64,000 nt of DNA. Source: JASFHF01 sp050123375 (GTDB lineage Bacteria > Pseudomonadota > Gammaproteobacteria > UBA12402). A model generated the notes under the pieces. The model was not told the origin of the DNA. It saw only the letters and a program-made list of their open reading frames with translations, and searched no databases. Positions 15,909 through 24,342 of the stretch are shown here, one piece after another (positions within the stretch are counted from its first letter, which is position 1; every line of letters begins with the position of its first letter). A program made the position numbers and the translations under genes. Location of the stretch: positions 3,585-67,584 of the forward strand of contig JASFHF010000006.1 of assembly GCA_050123375.1 (NCBI GenBank). The letters run 5' to 3'.

Positions 15909-16946
15909 ATGAATAAAAACTACATGCAATTCAAAGCTGCCGATTGGCGTGCAACTTTAGCTGAAAACCAACGTAAAACTTTTGGTGTAATTGCAGCATT
16001 TATGCTGATTTACATTATAGTTGGTTTAATTGTTGATATGTATATTCATGGTGGATTTATTGCGGGCAATTTTGGGCGGGTTTTTGTAGCGCTTATCAGC
16101 TTTCAAATTACTCCTTGGGCGACAATTACCATGTTGATTGTCGCTGCTATTTCGTTATTAATTACTTTTGCGTTGCATGATCGGTTGATATTGTTGGGAA
16201 CTAATAGCCGTGAAATTACACCAAAAACTGCGCAAAATTTAGCGGAACAACAATTATATAATGTGGTTGAGGAAATGAAAATTGCTGCAGGCATGCGTTA
16301 TATGCCGAAGGTATATTTGATCGAAGCTGATTATATGAATGCATTTGCCAGTGGTTATAGCGAAAAATCTGCTTTAATTGCTATTACACGCGGATTGTTG
16401 CAAAAATTAGATCGTGATGAATTGGCTGCAGTAATGGCGCATGAATTAAGTCATATTCGTCATGGTGATATCAAGTTGACTTTAACCGCTTCAGTGTTGA
16501 GTAGTTTAATGTTAATTGTGGTTGATATATTATTTTATAACGTAATTTTTGGCGGAAGCCGCAGACGGCAAAGTGGTGATAATAGATTTTTAATGATAAT
16601 TATTTTATTGCGTTATTTATTACCGGTTATTACGATATTGTTAATGTTATTTTTAAGCCGTACACGTGAATATATGGCAGATGCTGGCAGTGTGGAATTA
16701 ATGCGGGATAATACTCCATTAGGGCGAGCATTATTGAAGATAAATCAAGATCATCAAGATAATTTAGATACATATAAGCAAGAATATGGTCAAACCAAGC
16801 ATGAGGATATTCGGCGTGCTGCTTATATTTTTGACCCAATTTCAATCAAAGCTGATCCAGTGGTTTCTTTTACCAGCTTGTTTTCTACCCACCCATCAAT
16901 TCCTTCACGCTTGCGTAAATTGGGATTTCGGAAGCGTGAAGCTTAA
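15909..16946 (+). CDS. htpX: protease HtpX homologue (M48 zinc metalloprotease)
   Basis: This inner-membrane protease degrades misfolded membrane proteins. It has hydrophobic segments near residues 25-48 and 68-90, the zinc motif HELSH at 178-182 followed by IRHGD, a further membrane pair around 192-245, and the third ligand region SRTREYMADAGSVEL near 250-264. At 345 aa it is longer than E. coli HtpX (293), with a longer N-terminal membrane region. The ribosome-binding site is weak. The last codons differ from a second copy of the 3' end found 647 bases downstream, past the brnTA module. Confidence 0.94.
   Translation: MNKNYMQFKAADWRATLAENQRKTFGVIAAFMLIYIIVGLIVDMYIHGGFIAGNFGRVFVALISFQITPWATITMLIVAAISLLITFALHDRLILLGTNSREITPKTAQNLAEQQLYNVVEEMKIAAGMRYMPKVYLIEADYMNAFASGYSEKSALIAITRGLLQKLDRDELAAVMAHELSHIRHGDIKLTLTASVLSSLMLIVVDILFYNVIFGGSRRRQSGDNRFLMIIILLRYLLPVITILLMLFLSRTREYMADAGSVELMRDNTPLGRALLKINQDHQDNLDTYKQEYGQTKHEDIRRAAYIFDPISIKADPVVSFTSLFSTHPSIPSRLRKLGFRKREA
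16900..16929. repeat. 30-bp direct repeat, left copy (in htpX 3' end)
   Basis: The sequence starting TTCCTTCACGCTTGCG at 16900-16929 is repeated without mismatch at 17547-17576. This copy is within htpX (Pro-Ser-Arg-Leu-Arg-Lys-Leu-Gly-Phe) and flanks the left side of brnTA. Confidence 0.95.
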
Positions 16947-17192
16947 TCAATCAGAATGTTCGCTATAATATTCTGCGTATTTGTCTAATAATACCCGTAT
17001 CATTTTTTGATATTGAGTGTGACGTGATTTTGCTGCTTTTTTGAAATATTTAAGGCTTGCTTTAGTAAGCGATAATGTAATTTTAACAGTTTCTTCTTTT
17101 AAAACTAATTCGTCGGGACCCGGTAAAAAGTCATGTCGTATTTTGATTTCATCAATCGGTTCATCAGTGTATTTTACTTTTTTCTTTCTCAT
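16947..17192 (-). CDS. brnA: BrnA-family antitoxin
   Basis: The 81-aa protein has a C-terminal ribbon-helix-helix-like segment (VKITLSLTKASLKYFKKAAK, then HTQYQKMIRVLLDKY), typical of BrnA, which neutralises BrnT and represses the operon. Upstream it has the IRHDFLPGPDEL segment. It overlaps the 3' end of brnT by 29 bases and has AGGGG upstream of its ATG inside brnT. Its stop codon abuts the htpX stop codon (16946/16947), so the two genes converge with no gap. Confidence 0.88.
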   Translation of the reverse strand: MRKKKVKYTDEPIDEIKIRHDFLPGPDELVLKEETVKITLSLTKASLKYFKKAAKSRHTQYQKMIRVLLDKYAEYYSEHSD

Positions 17193-17454
17193 ATATTTTT
17201 TTCCCCTTGCGCCAATAACCTGCGCCTATTATGCGTATTTTATAGTTTCTGTAAGTAAATCTTACAGTCATAATGGCATTGTCGACTTTGCCGAAACAAT
17301 AGTATCTTTTTTCTGAATGGCTATGATTTAAGTCTTCAGCGATAACACGATGTGGGTCTAAAAATGCTTTTTGAGCCTCAAAGAATGACACACCATGTTT
17401 GTGGCGATTGATTTTATCTTTTTGATCATCCCATTCAAAAGTTGTTATTCTCAT
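17164..17454 (-). CDS. brnT: BrnT-family ribonuclease toxin
   Basis: The 96-aa protein matches BrnT, a RelE-fold RNase: FEWDDQKDKINRHKHGVSFFEA at the N-terminus, DPHRVIAEDLNHSHSEKRYY in the middle and VRFTYRNYKIRIIGAGYWRK with a basic C-terminus. The expected arrangement, toxin first then antitoxin, is present. The upstream region (17455-17546) is extremely AT-rich with TATATATATA-like runs that could hold the autoregulated promoter. The whole module lies between 30-bp direct repeats, suggesting it arrived as a unit. Confidence 0.9.
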   Translation of the reverse strand: MRITTFEWDDQKDKINRHKHGVSFFEAQKAFLDPHRVIAEDLNHSHSEKRYYCFGKVDNAIMTVRFTYRNYKIRIIGAGYWRKGKKIYEKEKSKIH

Positions 17455-17546
17455 TATTGAATCATATCATATATCAATATAAAAAGCAATATAAAAATAC
17501 TTATATATATACTTATTTTTATAAGGTTTTATTGGTTATTTGCTAG

Positions 17547-17576
17547 TTCCTTCACGCTTGCGTAAATTGGGATTTC
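17547..17576. repeat. 30-bp direct repeat, right copy (relic of htpX 3' end)
   Basis: This copy is identical to 16900-16929. Read in the htpX frame it continues Gly-Phe-Gln-Lys-Arg-stop (stop at 17583-17585), an alternative ending for HtpX. It therefore looks like the displaced original 3' end of htpX, or a second attachment site. Confidence 0.95.
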
Positions 17577-17625
17577 AAAAGAGGTAAGTCTGGTTTTTAT
17601 CAGAATCTTGCGTTAAAATTGAAAT

Positions 17626-18093
17626 ATGGAAATATCATTACTAATTCAAATTTTAGTTGCATTTGTTATTGGGGCGATTATTGGTTTGGAGCGTGATTTT
17701 CATGGTAGTCCGGCGGGTGTTAGGACTTATGCGGCAGTTTGTCTTGGTGCCTGTGTGTTTGGGCTGATTTCTACCCATGCTCAGGGAGCACATTATTACC
17801 AGAGTGTTGCCGATCCCACCCGAATTGCAGCGCAGATAGTTACGGGTATTGGTTTTTTGGGCGCGGGAGTGATTTTTCGTACTGGTGTTACAACCGTTGG
17901 TTTGACTACAGCCGCTACAATTTGGGCTACCGCGGCGGTTGGTTTAAGTATAGCATTTAGATTGTATAGTGTGGCAATATTTGCAGCGGTTTTGATTGTT
18001 GTTACTTTAGCTCTTAATGAATTACCTTTGTGGGAGAATTTTAAGAATAAAATTAAAAAACGCAGAATTGAATATATGAAATCTAAAGAATAA
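17626..18093 (+). CDS. MgtC/SapB family membrane protein
   Basis: This 155-aa protein carries the MgtC N-terminal membrane domain: QILVAFVIGAIIGLERDF near residues 8-25, GVRTYAAVCLGACVFG at 31-46, the conserved IVTGIGFLGAGVIFRTG at about 71-87 and LTTAATIWATAAVGLSIA at 93-110, then a short charged C-terminus. It lacks the C-terminal ACT-like domain of Salmonella MgtC. MgtC proteins promote intramacrophage survival and affect Mg2+ and F1Fo-ATPase homeostasis in pathogens; many short relatives have unknown roles. ygfB starts 5 bases after its stop, so they probably form one transcript. Confidence 0.9.
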   Translation: MEISLLIQILVAFVIGAIIGLERDFHGSPAGVRTYAAVCLGACVFGLISTHAQGAHYYQSVADPTRIAAQIVTGIGFLGAGVIFRTGVTTVGLTTAATIWATAAVGLSIAFRLYSVAIFAAVLIVVTLALNELPLWENFKNKIKKRRIEYMKSKE

Positions 18094-18098
18094 TAATT

Positions 18099-18677
18099 AT
18101 GAGTATGTTAAATAATTATATAACTTATCAGAATGTAGTTAATGCATTACAGTGTCATCATGCTGCGATATTTCCAGCAGAATTTCATGGTTATATGTGC
18201 GGAATTATTTGCGGCGGTAATTATACTGAAAATGAGGCGGGTTTTCGTATCGTGTTAGGTATGCTGCAGAATGAGAATTTTAATTCTAAAGAGGCTAAAG
18301 CTATTGCAGCAGAATTAATGTTAAATACTTTTCATCAGTTACATGATGTTAATTGTGATTTTAAGTTATTATTGCCGGATGATGAGCAGCCAATTAGTTT
18401 GCGCAGTCATGCGTTGGCAGTATGGTGTCAAAACTTCTTAGGCGGATTGGGGTTGTCGGGAATTGACAGCAAAAAAATACAGCAGCAAGAGATTTATGAA
18501 ATAATATTAGATATTGCAGAAATTGCAAAACTAAAATATAGCGATTTATTGGATCAGGATAGTGAAGAACAAGAAATGGAATTGATGGAACTAATTGAAT
18601 ATGTTAGAGTTGCGGTGTTGTTGATTTATACCGAAAGTATGAGTCAGAATGATCAATCAATAAATGTGCGGCATTAG
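18099..18677 (+). CDS. ygfB: UPF0149/YgfB family protein
   Basis: This 192-aa all-helical protein of the YgfB family has the typical FPAEFHGYMCGIICGG motif near residues 26-41, LPDDEQPISLRSHALAVWCQNFLGGLGL near 88-115 and an acidic helix with QEMELMELIEYVRVAVLLIY near the end. In gammaproteobacteria ygfB usually precedes pepP, as it does here. The family has been linked to regulation in Pseudomonas, but a general role is not known. Confidence 0.93.
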   Translation: MSMLNNYITYQNVVNALQCHHAAIFPAEFHGYMCGIICGGNYTENEAGFRIVLGMLQNENFNSKEAKAIAAELMLNTFHQLHDVNCDFKLLLPDDEQPISLRSHALAVWCQNFLGGLGLSGIDSKKIQQQEIYEIILDIAEIAKLKYSDLLDQDSEEQEMELMELIEYVRVAVLLIYTESMSQNDQSINVRH

Positions 18678-18726
18678 AGTTGAAGTTAGTTTGACTTATA
18701 TCTCAGTTTTTACATAGTACCTTAGA

Positions 18727-18912
18727 GGGACGGAGCTTTACATGATTACAAAGCAACAAACAGGGCATTGTAATTATGTAAAGCTCACGATCCGGGTTAC
18801 CCAACTTCTTTTATCTATATCTCGGTTATTACATAGTACCTTAGAGGGACGGAGCTTTACATGATTACAAAGCAACAAACAGGGCATTGTAATTATGTAA
18901 AGCTCACGTCCC
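18727..18912. repeat. two tandem family A repeats (period 119) between ygfB and pepP
   Basis: Copies at 18727-18793 and 18846-18912 share GGGACGGAGCTTTACATGAT and right arms ATGTAAAGCTCACG, separated by a related spacer (TACATAGTACCTTAGA in both). The second copy ends 2 bases before the chosen pepP start and contains the in-frame ATG at 18861. Confidence 0.9.
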
Positions 18913-18914
18913 GT

Positions 18915-20189
18915 ATGCTTATGGAGTTTTCTGCGAGACGAAAAAAGTTATTTGCAAAAATGCGGCCGCATAGTGTTGCAATTGTTTTTGCTGCTCCTCA
19001 GTATTTTCGCAATGGTGATGTAACGTTTCCTTATCGCCAAAATAGCGATTTTTATTATTTAACTGGATTTACCGAACCTAATGCAGTTGCGGTTTTTGTT
19101 AAATCAACATCAGCAGAACAATATGTGTTATTCAGTCAACCGAAGAATTTGATTAAAGAACAATGTTATGGTTTTCGTGTTGGCCAGGAAAAAGCTGTCG
19201 AAGTATATGGAGTTGATCAGGCATATTCAGTTGATGAAATACATAAACATATGCCGCAATTGTTACAGGATGTGCAAGCGGTATATTATCAGTTTCATCA
19301 TCCATTACAATATAATAAGCTGATAGATGAGTGGTTAGGTAAAAGAAATTGTGGGCCGTGGAAAATTAATTTAGCTGATATTGTTCATGAGATGCGTTTA
19401 ATTAAAAGTCCAGCGGAAATTGGATTATTAAAGCAGGCTGCGGAGATTACTGCGCACGCACATTTAAAAATTATGCAGCAATGTAAACCCAAAATGTATG
19501 AATATGAGTTAGTAGGAAAATTGTTCCATGAATATTATGTGCATGGTGCGCAAGCGGCCGCATTTCCGCCGATTGTAGCAAGCGGTTACAATAGTTGTGT
19601 TTTGCATTATGAAGAAAATAACCGACAAATTCACGATGGTGATTTGGTGTTGGTTGATGCCGGATGTGAATATCAATATTATGCAGCAGATGTTGCGCGC
19701 ACTTTTCCGGCGAATGGTAAATTTACTCGCGAACAAGCGCTAATCTATGAAATTGTGTTATTAGCGCAACAAAAGGTTATAGAACAAATTAGGCCGGGCA
19801 GTAATTGGTATGATGGACAAAAGATTGCTGTGCGAACTATTACAGAAGGTTTGCGTGATCTTGGAATTTTGCGCGGTAATGTTGATAAATTAATTAAGCA
19901 GCGAGCATATAAACCTTTTTATATGCACAAAGTTAGTCATTGGTTGGGATTGGATTCTCACGATGTTGGTGCTTTTAAAATTCATGATCAAGAAACGCGG
20001 TTGCAGCCTGGTATGGTTTTAACCGTTGAGCCAGGAATTTATATTTTACCCAACATGAAAAATGTTGATGAAAAATGGTGGGGGATTGGTGTTCGTATCG
20101 AAGACGATTTGTTGGTGACAGAAAATGGGCATGAGGTTTTAACTAATGCGGCACCGAAAACTCTCGCAGAAATTGAGGATATTTTGTGA
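18915..20189 (+). CDS. pepP: Xaa-Pro aminopeptidase (PepP)
   Basis: This cytoplasmic dimanganese aminopeptidase removes N-terminal residues preceding proline. The N-terminal creatinase-like domain includes PYRQNSDFYYLTGF. The pita-bread metal site is visible as VDAGCEYQYYAADVARTFP (two Asp ligands), the His in HKVSHWLGLDSHDVG, and the Glu ligands in TVEPGIY and RIEDDLL. From the ATG at 18915 it is 424 aa, near E. coli PepP (441). No clear ribosome-binding site precedes 18915. The frame remains open into the upstream repeat, where ATG at 18861 follows GGAG at good spacing, so an 18-aa N-terminal extension encoded by the repeat is possible. Confidence 0.93.
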   Translation: MLMEFSARRKKLFAKMRPHSVAIVFAAPQYFRNGDVTFPYRQNSDFYYLTGFTEPNAVAVFVKSTSAEQYVLFSQPKNLIKEQCYGFRVGQEKAVEVYGVDQAYSVDEIHKHMPQLLQDVQAVYYQFHHPLQYNKLIDEWLGKRNCGPWKINLADIVHEMRLIKSPAEIGLLKQAAEITAHAHLKIMQQCKPKMYEYELVGKLFHEYYVHGAQAAAFPPIVASGYNSCVLHYEENNRQIHDGDLVLVDAGCEYQYYAADVARTFPANGKFTREQALIYEIVLLAQQKVIEQIRPGSNWYDGQKIAVRTITEGLRDLGILRGNVDKLIKQRAYKPFYMHKVSHWLGLDSHDVGAFKIHDQETRLQPGMVLTVEPGIYILPNMKNVDEKWWGIGVRIEDDLLVTENGHEVLTNAAPKTLAEIEDIL

Positions 20190-20495
20190 GGGTTTGGGAT
20201 TATTTTTTTGCGATTCGATTTTAAGTTTTGCTTCCTCAATTAGTCTAAATATTACTACTAATGCTGTTAGGCTTAATGTTATTTTGCTATATAATCTTAT
20301 TTCCATACGGTCACGAATTTTTCCCAATAATTCTTCATAGGTTTTGCATTTTTTTTCTTGCATTAGTTTTTCAAGTAATTCTTTAGCACATGTTGCCTTA
20401 TATTTTTTTTGAAGTGATACGGGAATATCAGAACATTCAGAGTAATTTATTTTTCGTTTTTTGAAAAAACGAAAAAAGTATTCACAAAAACACAT
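20139..20495 (-). CDS. hypothetical protein with one membrane segment (118 aa)
   Basis: This is an unrecognised ORF overlapping the pepP 3' end by 51 bases (convergent). It starts MCFCEYFFRFFKKRK, has a charged helical centre and a likely membrane segment near residues 72-85 (KITLSLTALVVIFRLI). An AAGGAT lies about 12 bases upstream of the ATG, and galK ends 13 bases upstream on the same strand. It is likely transcribed with galT-galK. Lys/Asn-rich composition resembles the unknown proteins further along. It might also be spurious. Confidence 0.4.
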   Translation of the reverse strand: MCFCEYFFRFFKKRKINYSECSDIPVSLQKKYKATCAKELLEKLMQEKKCKTYEELLGKIRDRMEIRLYSKITLSLTALVVIFRLIEEAKLKIESQKNNPKPSQNILNFCESFRCRIS

Positions 20496-20508
20496 ATTAT
20501 TATTATCC

Positions 20509-21597
20509 TTATGTAGTTAAATTTACTCCCTCAGTTGCATGACAAATATATAATTGTGGTTTTAGGTTAGTGGCTTGATGATATTGTGCAGTTATTTGTT
20601 GTTTGAATTCTTCTGCTTTTTCAATTTCTACAATAGCTACAGCGCAGCCGCCAAAACCGCCGCCAGTCATTCTGGCACCATAACAGCCAAGAAAATTTTG
20701 CGCGAATTTGACCATAATGTCAAGTTGTTGATTAGAAACTTCAAAATCATTTTTTAAACTCAAATGGCTTTCGTTCATTAGTTTGCCAAGCTGGATTGCA
20801 TCATTTTGCTGCATGGCAGTTGCGGCTTGTAATACGCGATGATTTTCGTGTACCACGTGACGAATTTTTGGAATATATTTTGCTGGTAGTTTTTTGCTGA
20901 TTTGCTGCCAATTTTCAAACGTTATATCACGTAATGAAGCCAAATTTAATAGCTGAACCGCTTGTTCGCAGTATTGGCGACGTTTGTTGTAGTCTGAATC
21001 AACATGAGTGTGTCTTGTCATAGTATCCATAATAACTACGGCAAGATTTTTTGGTATAGGTATGAGTTGAATATTTAGGTTTTGACAGTCAATTAATAAA
21101 GCGTGATCGCGTTTACCATGGGCGATGACTAATTGATCCATAATACCGCAGTTCATTCCTACCCATTTGTTTTCTGCAGTTTGTGCAAGAAGAGCCATTT
21201 CAGTTGGCTGCCAGGGCAAATTTGAAGTTTGCGCAAAGGTGCGTGCAATTGCGAGTTCCAGTGCTGCCGAAGATGAAAGTCCAGCCCCTTGCGGAATGCT
21301 GCTTTGAATTGTTGCATCAAAACCAACTAATTCACCAAATTTTTGTTGCAAATAATACGCTACACCTTTTACATAAGCGAGCCATTTATCATCAGGTTGT
21401 TTTTTAATATTGTTTAGTGAAAAACTTTTTTTCTCATCGTAGTTTTTTGTATAGATATTTGCAATATCATCTTTTCTTGGTTGGCAATCAACTAATAATT
21501 CATGATTGATTGTCATTGGCAGCACAAAACCATCATTATAATCTGTATGATCGCCAATTAGATTTACCCGTCCGGGTGCGTGTACTTGGAACTTCAT
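20509..21597 (-). CDS. galK: galactokinase
   Basis: This GHMP kinase phosphorylates galactose to galactose-1-phosphate, the entry step of the Leloir pathway. The ATG at 21597 (MKFQVHAPGRVNLIG) has GGAG 8 bases upstream and is preferred over the start at 21612. The ATP loop IPQGAGLSSSAALELA (about 87-102), the KWVGMNCGIMDQ catalytic region and GARMTGGGFGGCAVA near the C-terminus are intact. The signature is GDHTDY where most galactokinases have GEHTDY, a Glu-to-Asp change at a sugar-contacting position. galT lies immediately upstream, so transcription is galT-galK. Confidence 0.95.
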   Translation of the reverse strand: MKFQVHAPGRVNLIGDHTDYNDGFVLPMTINHELLVDCQPRKDDIANIYTKNYDEKKSFSLNNIKKQPDDKWLAYVKGVAYYLQQKFGELVGFDATIQSSIPQGAGLSSSAALELAIARTFAQTSNLPWQPTEMALLAQTAENKWVGMNCGIMDQLVIAHGKRDHALLIDCQNLNIQLIPIPKNLAVVIMDTMTRHTHVDSDYNKRRQYCEQAVQLLNLASLRDITFENWQQISKKLPAKYIPKIRHVVHENHRVLQAATAMQQNDAIQLGKLMNESHLSLKNDFEVSNQQLDIMVKFAQNFLGCYGARMTGGGFGGCAVAIVEIEKAEEFKQQITAQYHQATNLKPQLYICHATEGVNLTT

Positions 21598-21618
21598 CAC
21601 AATTCTCCGCAATGTTTT

Positions 21619-21687
21619 GGGGTGGGGTCTTCACTCATTACATGATGCAACATACAGTGCATATGTAATGAGTGAAGACCCGACCCC
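21619..21687. repeat. family A2 palindromic hairpin between galT and galK
   Basis: It is nearly identical to 13976-14044, with arms around GGGTCTTCACTCATTACAT. It ends 22 bases upstream of the galK start, the same relative position as the copy upstream of proS. On the galT-galK transcript it would form an intercistronic hairpin next to the galK ribosome-binding site. Confidence 0.9.
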
Positions 21688-21716
21688 ATGTAATAGCTCG
21701 CGTCCCGCGTGCATTC

Positions 21717-22727
21717 TTACAATTTTCGTAGTCTTTCTGCAGCCCATTCTGCAGTAATATCCCGTTGTGGTTCGGCTAATAATTCATAGCCGGCGATAAA
21801 TTTTTTAATTGTAGCGGAACGTAATAATGGCGGATAAAAATGTGCGTGTAGCTGCCAATGTTCATTATTTTTATGGTTGGCTGGTTGTGCGTGCCAACCC
21901 ATGGAATAAGGAAAAGAGCAATCAAACAAACGATCATATTTTTGTAATAACTGTTTTAAGATTTCTGCTAGTTGATTGCGCTGCTTATCATCTAAATTTG
22001 GTAGTCGTAGAATATGTTTTTTGGGTAATAATAAGGTTTCAAACGGCCACATTGCCCAAAATGGTACAACGACCAGCCAGTTTTCATTTTCTGCTACAAT
22101 TCGTTCTTGTTGTTCTAATTCCAGTTGCACGTAATCTATTAGCATTGGAATTTGATTTTTTTGAAAATAACAGCGTTGTGCTGAATCTTCCTTCATAATT
22201 TCGTTTGGTAGAAAATTACTTGCCCAAATTTGCCCGTGCGGATGTGGGTTGGAGCATCCCATGATTGCTCCTTTGTTTTCGAATACTTGTACCGATTGAT
22301 AAGTTTGTTCAAGTTCGTCAATTTGCCCGGCCCATAAATCAACTACTTTACGGATCGCAGGAACTTCCATGCTTGCCAGAGTTAGATTGTGTTGCGGAGA
22401 AAAGCAAATAACACGGCAAGTACCTTCGATTGGTTGAGCATGCAATAATGGATGAGTTTTAGTTATCTCAGTAGTTGTTTCCGGAATTAAAGCAGCAAAA
22501 TCGTTGGTAAATGTAAATGTATCTTTATAGTTTGGGTTTTGTCTGCCGCCAGCGCGTTTATTTCCTGGACACAAATAGCAGTTTGGATCATATTCCGGCA
22601 GATTATTGCCAGTAGAAGTTTCTGTTTGCCCTTGCCATGGTCGTTGTGTTCGCTGTGGTGAAACTAAGATCCACCCATTAGTGAGTGGGTTGTAACGTCG
22701 ATGTGGTCTATCTATTTTGTTTGTCAT
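21717..22727 (-). CDS. galT: galactose-1-phosphate uridylyltransferase
   Basis: GalT exchanges UMP between UDP-glucose and galactose-1-phosphate. The 336-aa protein begins RPHRRYNPLTNGWILVSPQR, carries the zinc-binding CYLCPGNKRAGG near residues 51-62 and the catalytic NPHPHGQIWAS near 160-170, where the second His is the nucleophile. The C-terminal domain has HAHFYPPLLRS. The length is close to E. coli GalT (348). It is the first gene of galT-galK; galE is not in the window. Confidence 0.96.
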   Translation of the reverse strand: MTNKIDRPHRRYNPLTNGWILVSPQRTQRPWQGQTETSTGNNLPEYDPNCYLCPGNKRAGGRQNPNYKDTFTFTNDFAALIPETTTEITKTHPLLHAQPIEGTCRVICFSPQHNLTLASMEVPAIRKVVDLWAGQIDELEQTYQSVQVFENKGAIMGCSNPHPHGQIWASNFLPNEIMKEDSAQRCYFQKNQIPMLIDYVQLELEQQERIVAENENWLVVVPFWAMWPFETLLLPKKHILRLPNLDDKQRNQLAEILKQLLQKYDRLFDCSFPYSMGWHAQPANHKNNEHWQLHAHFYPPLLRSATIKKFIAGYELLAEPQRDITAEWAAERLRKL

Positions 22728-22798
22728 TTGGTTAAAACGGTGATTTTTTACTAATTAATATTAATTATAGCTGGCTTAAAGTTAATTATCTATAGATA

Positions 22799-24187
22799 TT
22801 ACTGGGAAGGGCGGGAAAAGCAGCTGCGTATTTTTGTAACTATCGTGGCAGCAGACTTTTCAATTTGTTTGAATAACGTATACAATGGTTTCACTTTATT
22901 ATTGTATGTGGTTAACGACCAGTCATTTTTGTTAGTTTGACTGCAAAGATTTGGCTTTTTGACTTTGCTTATTTTGTTTAGTTTATGATTTATAGTAGCA
23001 CTGCTAGATTCATTATTTTTTTGCGGCTTTATTTTGTTAAGAAGAGATTCTATTTTTTCATAAGTTCTGTTTTTAAATCTGCCGCGCAGCTTGCTAAGTT
23101 GAGAGCGTATTTCTTTAGTTGGTTTGTTATTTGTGCTATGTTTTTCTGATATGTTTTGCATTATGATATTTATTGTATCATTAATTATTTTTATATTATT
23201 TTTTCTGGTTGTGGTTTTTTTAGTTAGAAAGTTAAAAAATTTATGCCAGTTTTGTGTGAATTTGGATTTACGATCCCAGTGTTGCTCATATTCATCTAAA
23301 GATTTTTCCAGTTCTTTTTTGAGTGCGGTTATATTTTCACATCTTATGAGATCTTTTTTTATGTCAGCAGTCTTAAGTGTAAATTGTTCGTTTTTACATT
23401 TTGGAGCATAAGTTTTGATAGAATTTAGATAAGAGTTGATGGTGTTGCCGGTTATATTCGCCAAAAAAACTACATATTTATATGGTTGATCGTTATCTTG
23501 GTTTTTATTGGTTTGTTCTTTAGTTAATTTATTCTTGAAATTAGTTTTTATTATTTTTTTAACTTCTTTTATTTCTTTTTCTATATCAATTTTTTGTGCT
23601 TCTAAAAACAGATCTACAAGTTGTCTAGTATTTTGTGTAAGCCGTTCAATCTCGTTTTTTTCAAGTGGCTTAATTTCTTTTTTTTCAAGCAGGCCAGCAT
23701 TTTTTTGTGCGCGCAGTATAATATCTTCTGGTACAAATGACCTAATCTTATCTGGTGTAAGTAATGGTGATTCAGTATTCTTTGGTATAAATTGTTTAAT
23801 CTCATCTGATGTAGTAAGACTTTTAAGATCATCTAGTTTAAATTTTCCTGTTTGCATTCTTTGGATAAGTTCTTTTTTATTCTTTTGTGCTTCGAGTGAT
23901 ATGTCGTAAAGATTGAGTAGTGTATCTATATATTTGCTTATTGTTTTAGATGATTGATTAAATGTGGATAAAGCGTCCTCGTTATTTTTTAATAATGTGC
24001 GTAATGTTTTGTGAAATTCTTTTGCATGTTGGGGTGACTTGGTTGTATAAAATCCCGTGAAATTATATTTTTTCCCATTGATAGCTAGTGACATACCACA
24101 ATTAATGTCACTTATTAATCTGCTCATTGAATCTTCAATTGTATTGCCATTATTTGCTTGGTTAGATTTTGTATTTTTTGTGAGCAT
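22799..24187 (-). CDS. Lys/Asn-rich protein of a duplicated family, unknown (462 aa)
   Basis: I recognise no known family. The protein is mostly helical and basic. Residues 110-185 contain imperfect internal repeats (SDEIKQFIPKN / PDKIRSFVPED; LEKKEIKP / LEKNEIER). It is clearly paralogous to the 804-aa protein at 25134-27548: GNTIEDSMSRLISDI aligns with NDTIENAIEQILKDI, the block ending KYVVFLANITG aligns with YYVIFLSKITD, and SQLSKLRGRFKNRTY aligns with VTLNKLRGKCKALTY. No signal peptide or membrane segment is visible; it ends in a Cys/Ser/Arg tail. Its neighbourhood and composition would suit a secreted effector, but nothing in the sequence proves it. Confidence 0.65.
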   Translation of the reverse strand: MLTKNTKSNQANNGNTIEDSMSRLISDINCGMSLAINGKKYNFTGFYTTKSPQHAKEFHKTLRTLLKNNEDALSTFNQSSKTISKYIDTLLNLYDISLEAQKNKKELIQRMQTGKFKLDDLKSLTTSDEIKQFIPKNTESPLLTPDKIRSFVPEDIILRAQKNAGLLEKKEIKPLEKNEIERLTQNTRQLVDLFLEAQKIDIEKEIKEVKKIIKTNFKNKLTKEQTNKNQDNDQPYKYVVFLANITGNTINSYLNSIKTYAPKCKNEQFTLKTADIKKDLIRCENITALKKELEKSLDEYEQHWDRKSKFTQNWHKFFNFLTKKTTTRKNNIKIINDTINIIMQNISEKHSTNNKPTKEIRSQLSKLRGRFKNRTYEKIESLLNKIKPQKNNESSSATINHKLNKISKVKKPNLCSQTNKNDWSLTTYNNKVKPLYTLFKQIEKSAATIVTKIRSCFSRPSQ

Positions 24188-24249
24188 CGCAGGTCTCCTT
24201 GGGAAATTATTTTATTGTTATTTTAAGATTATTCTCAACGAGTTATGAA

Positions 24250-24342
24250 TTAGGTTCTGATAAGATGGTTGCATAACATAAGGATATAGCCGGTGAATAC
24301 CCATGTTTTGGCATTAGAACAGGTGCTATTATCTTGTGTCAT
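24250..24342 (-). pseudogene. truncated duplicate of the 81-aa membrane protein gene
   Basis: A 30-codon remnant starts MTQDNSTCSNAKTWVFTGYI, matching the first 20 residues of the intact gene at 27785-28030 (MTQSNSTCSNAKIWTFIGYI), then diverges and stops. The upstream flank is also similar (a shared TTATAAAACA.C.GGTTAT block about 100 bases before the start). It marks one end of a segmental duplication that also produced the 462/804-aa paralogues. Confidence 0.85.
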
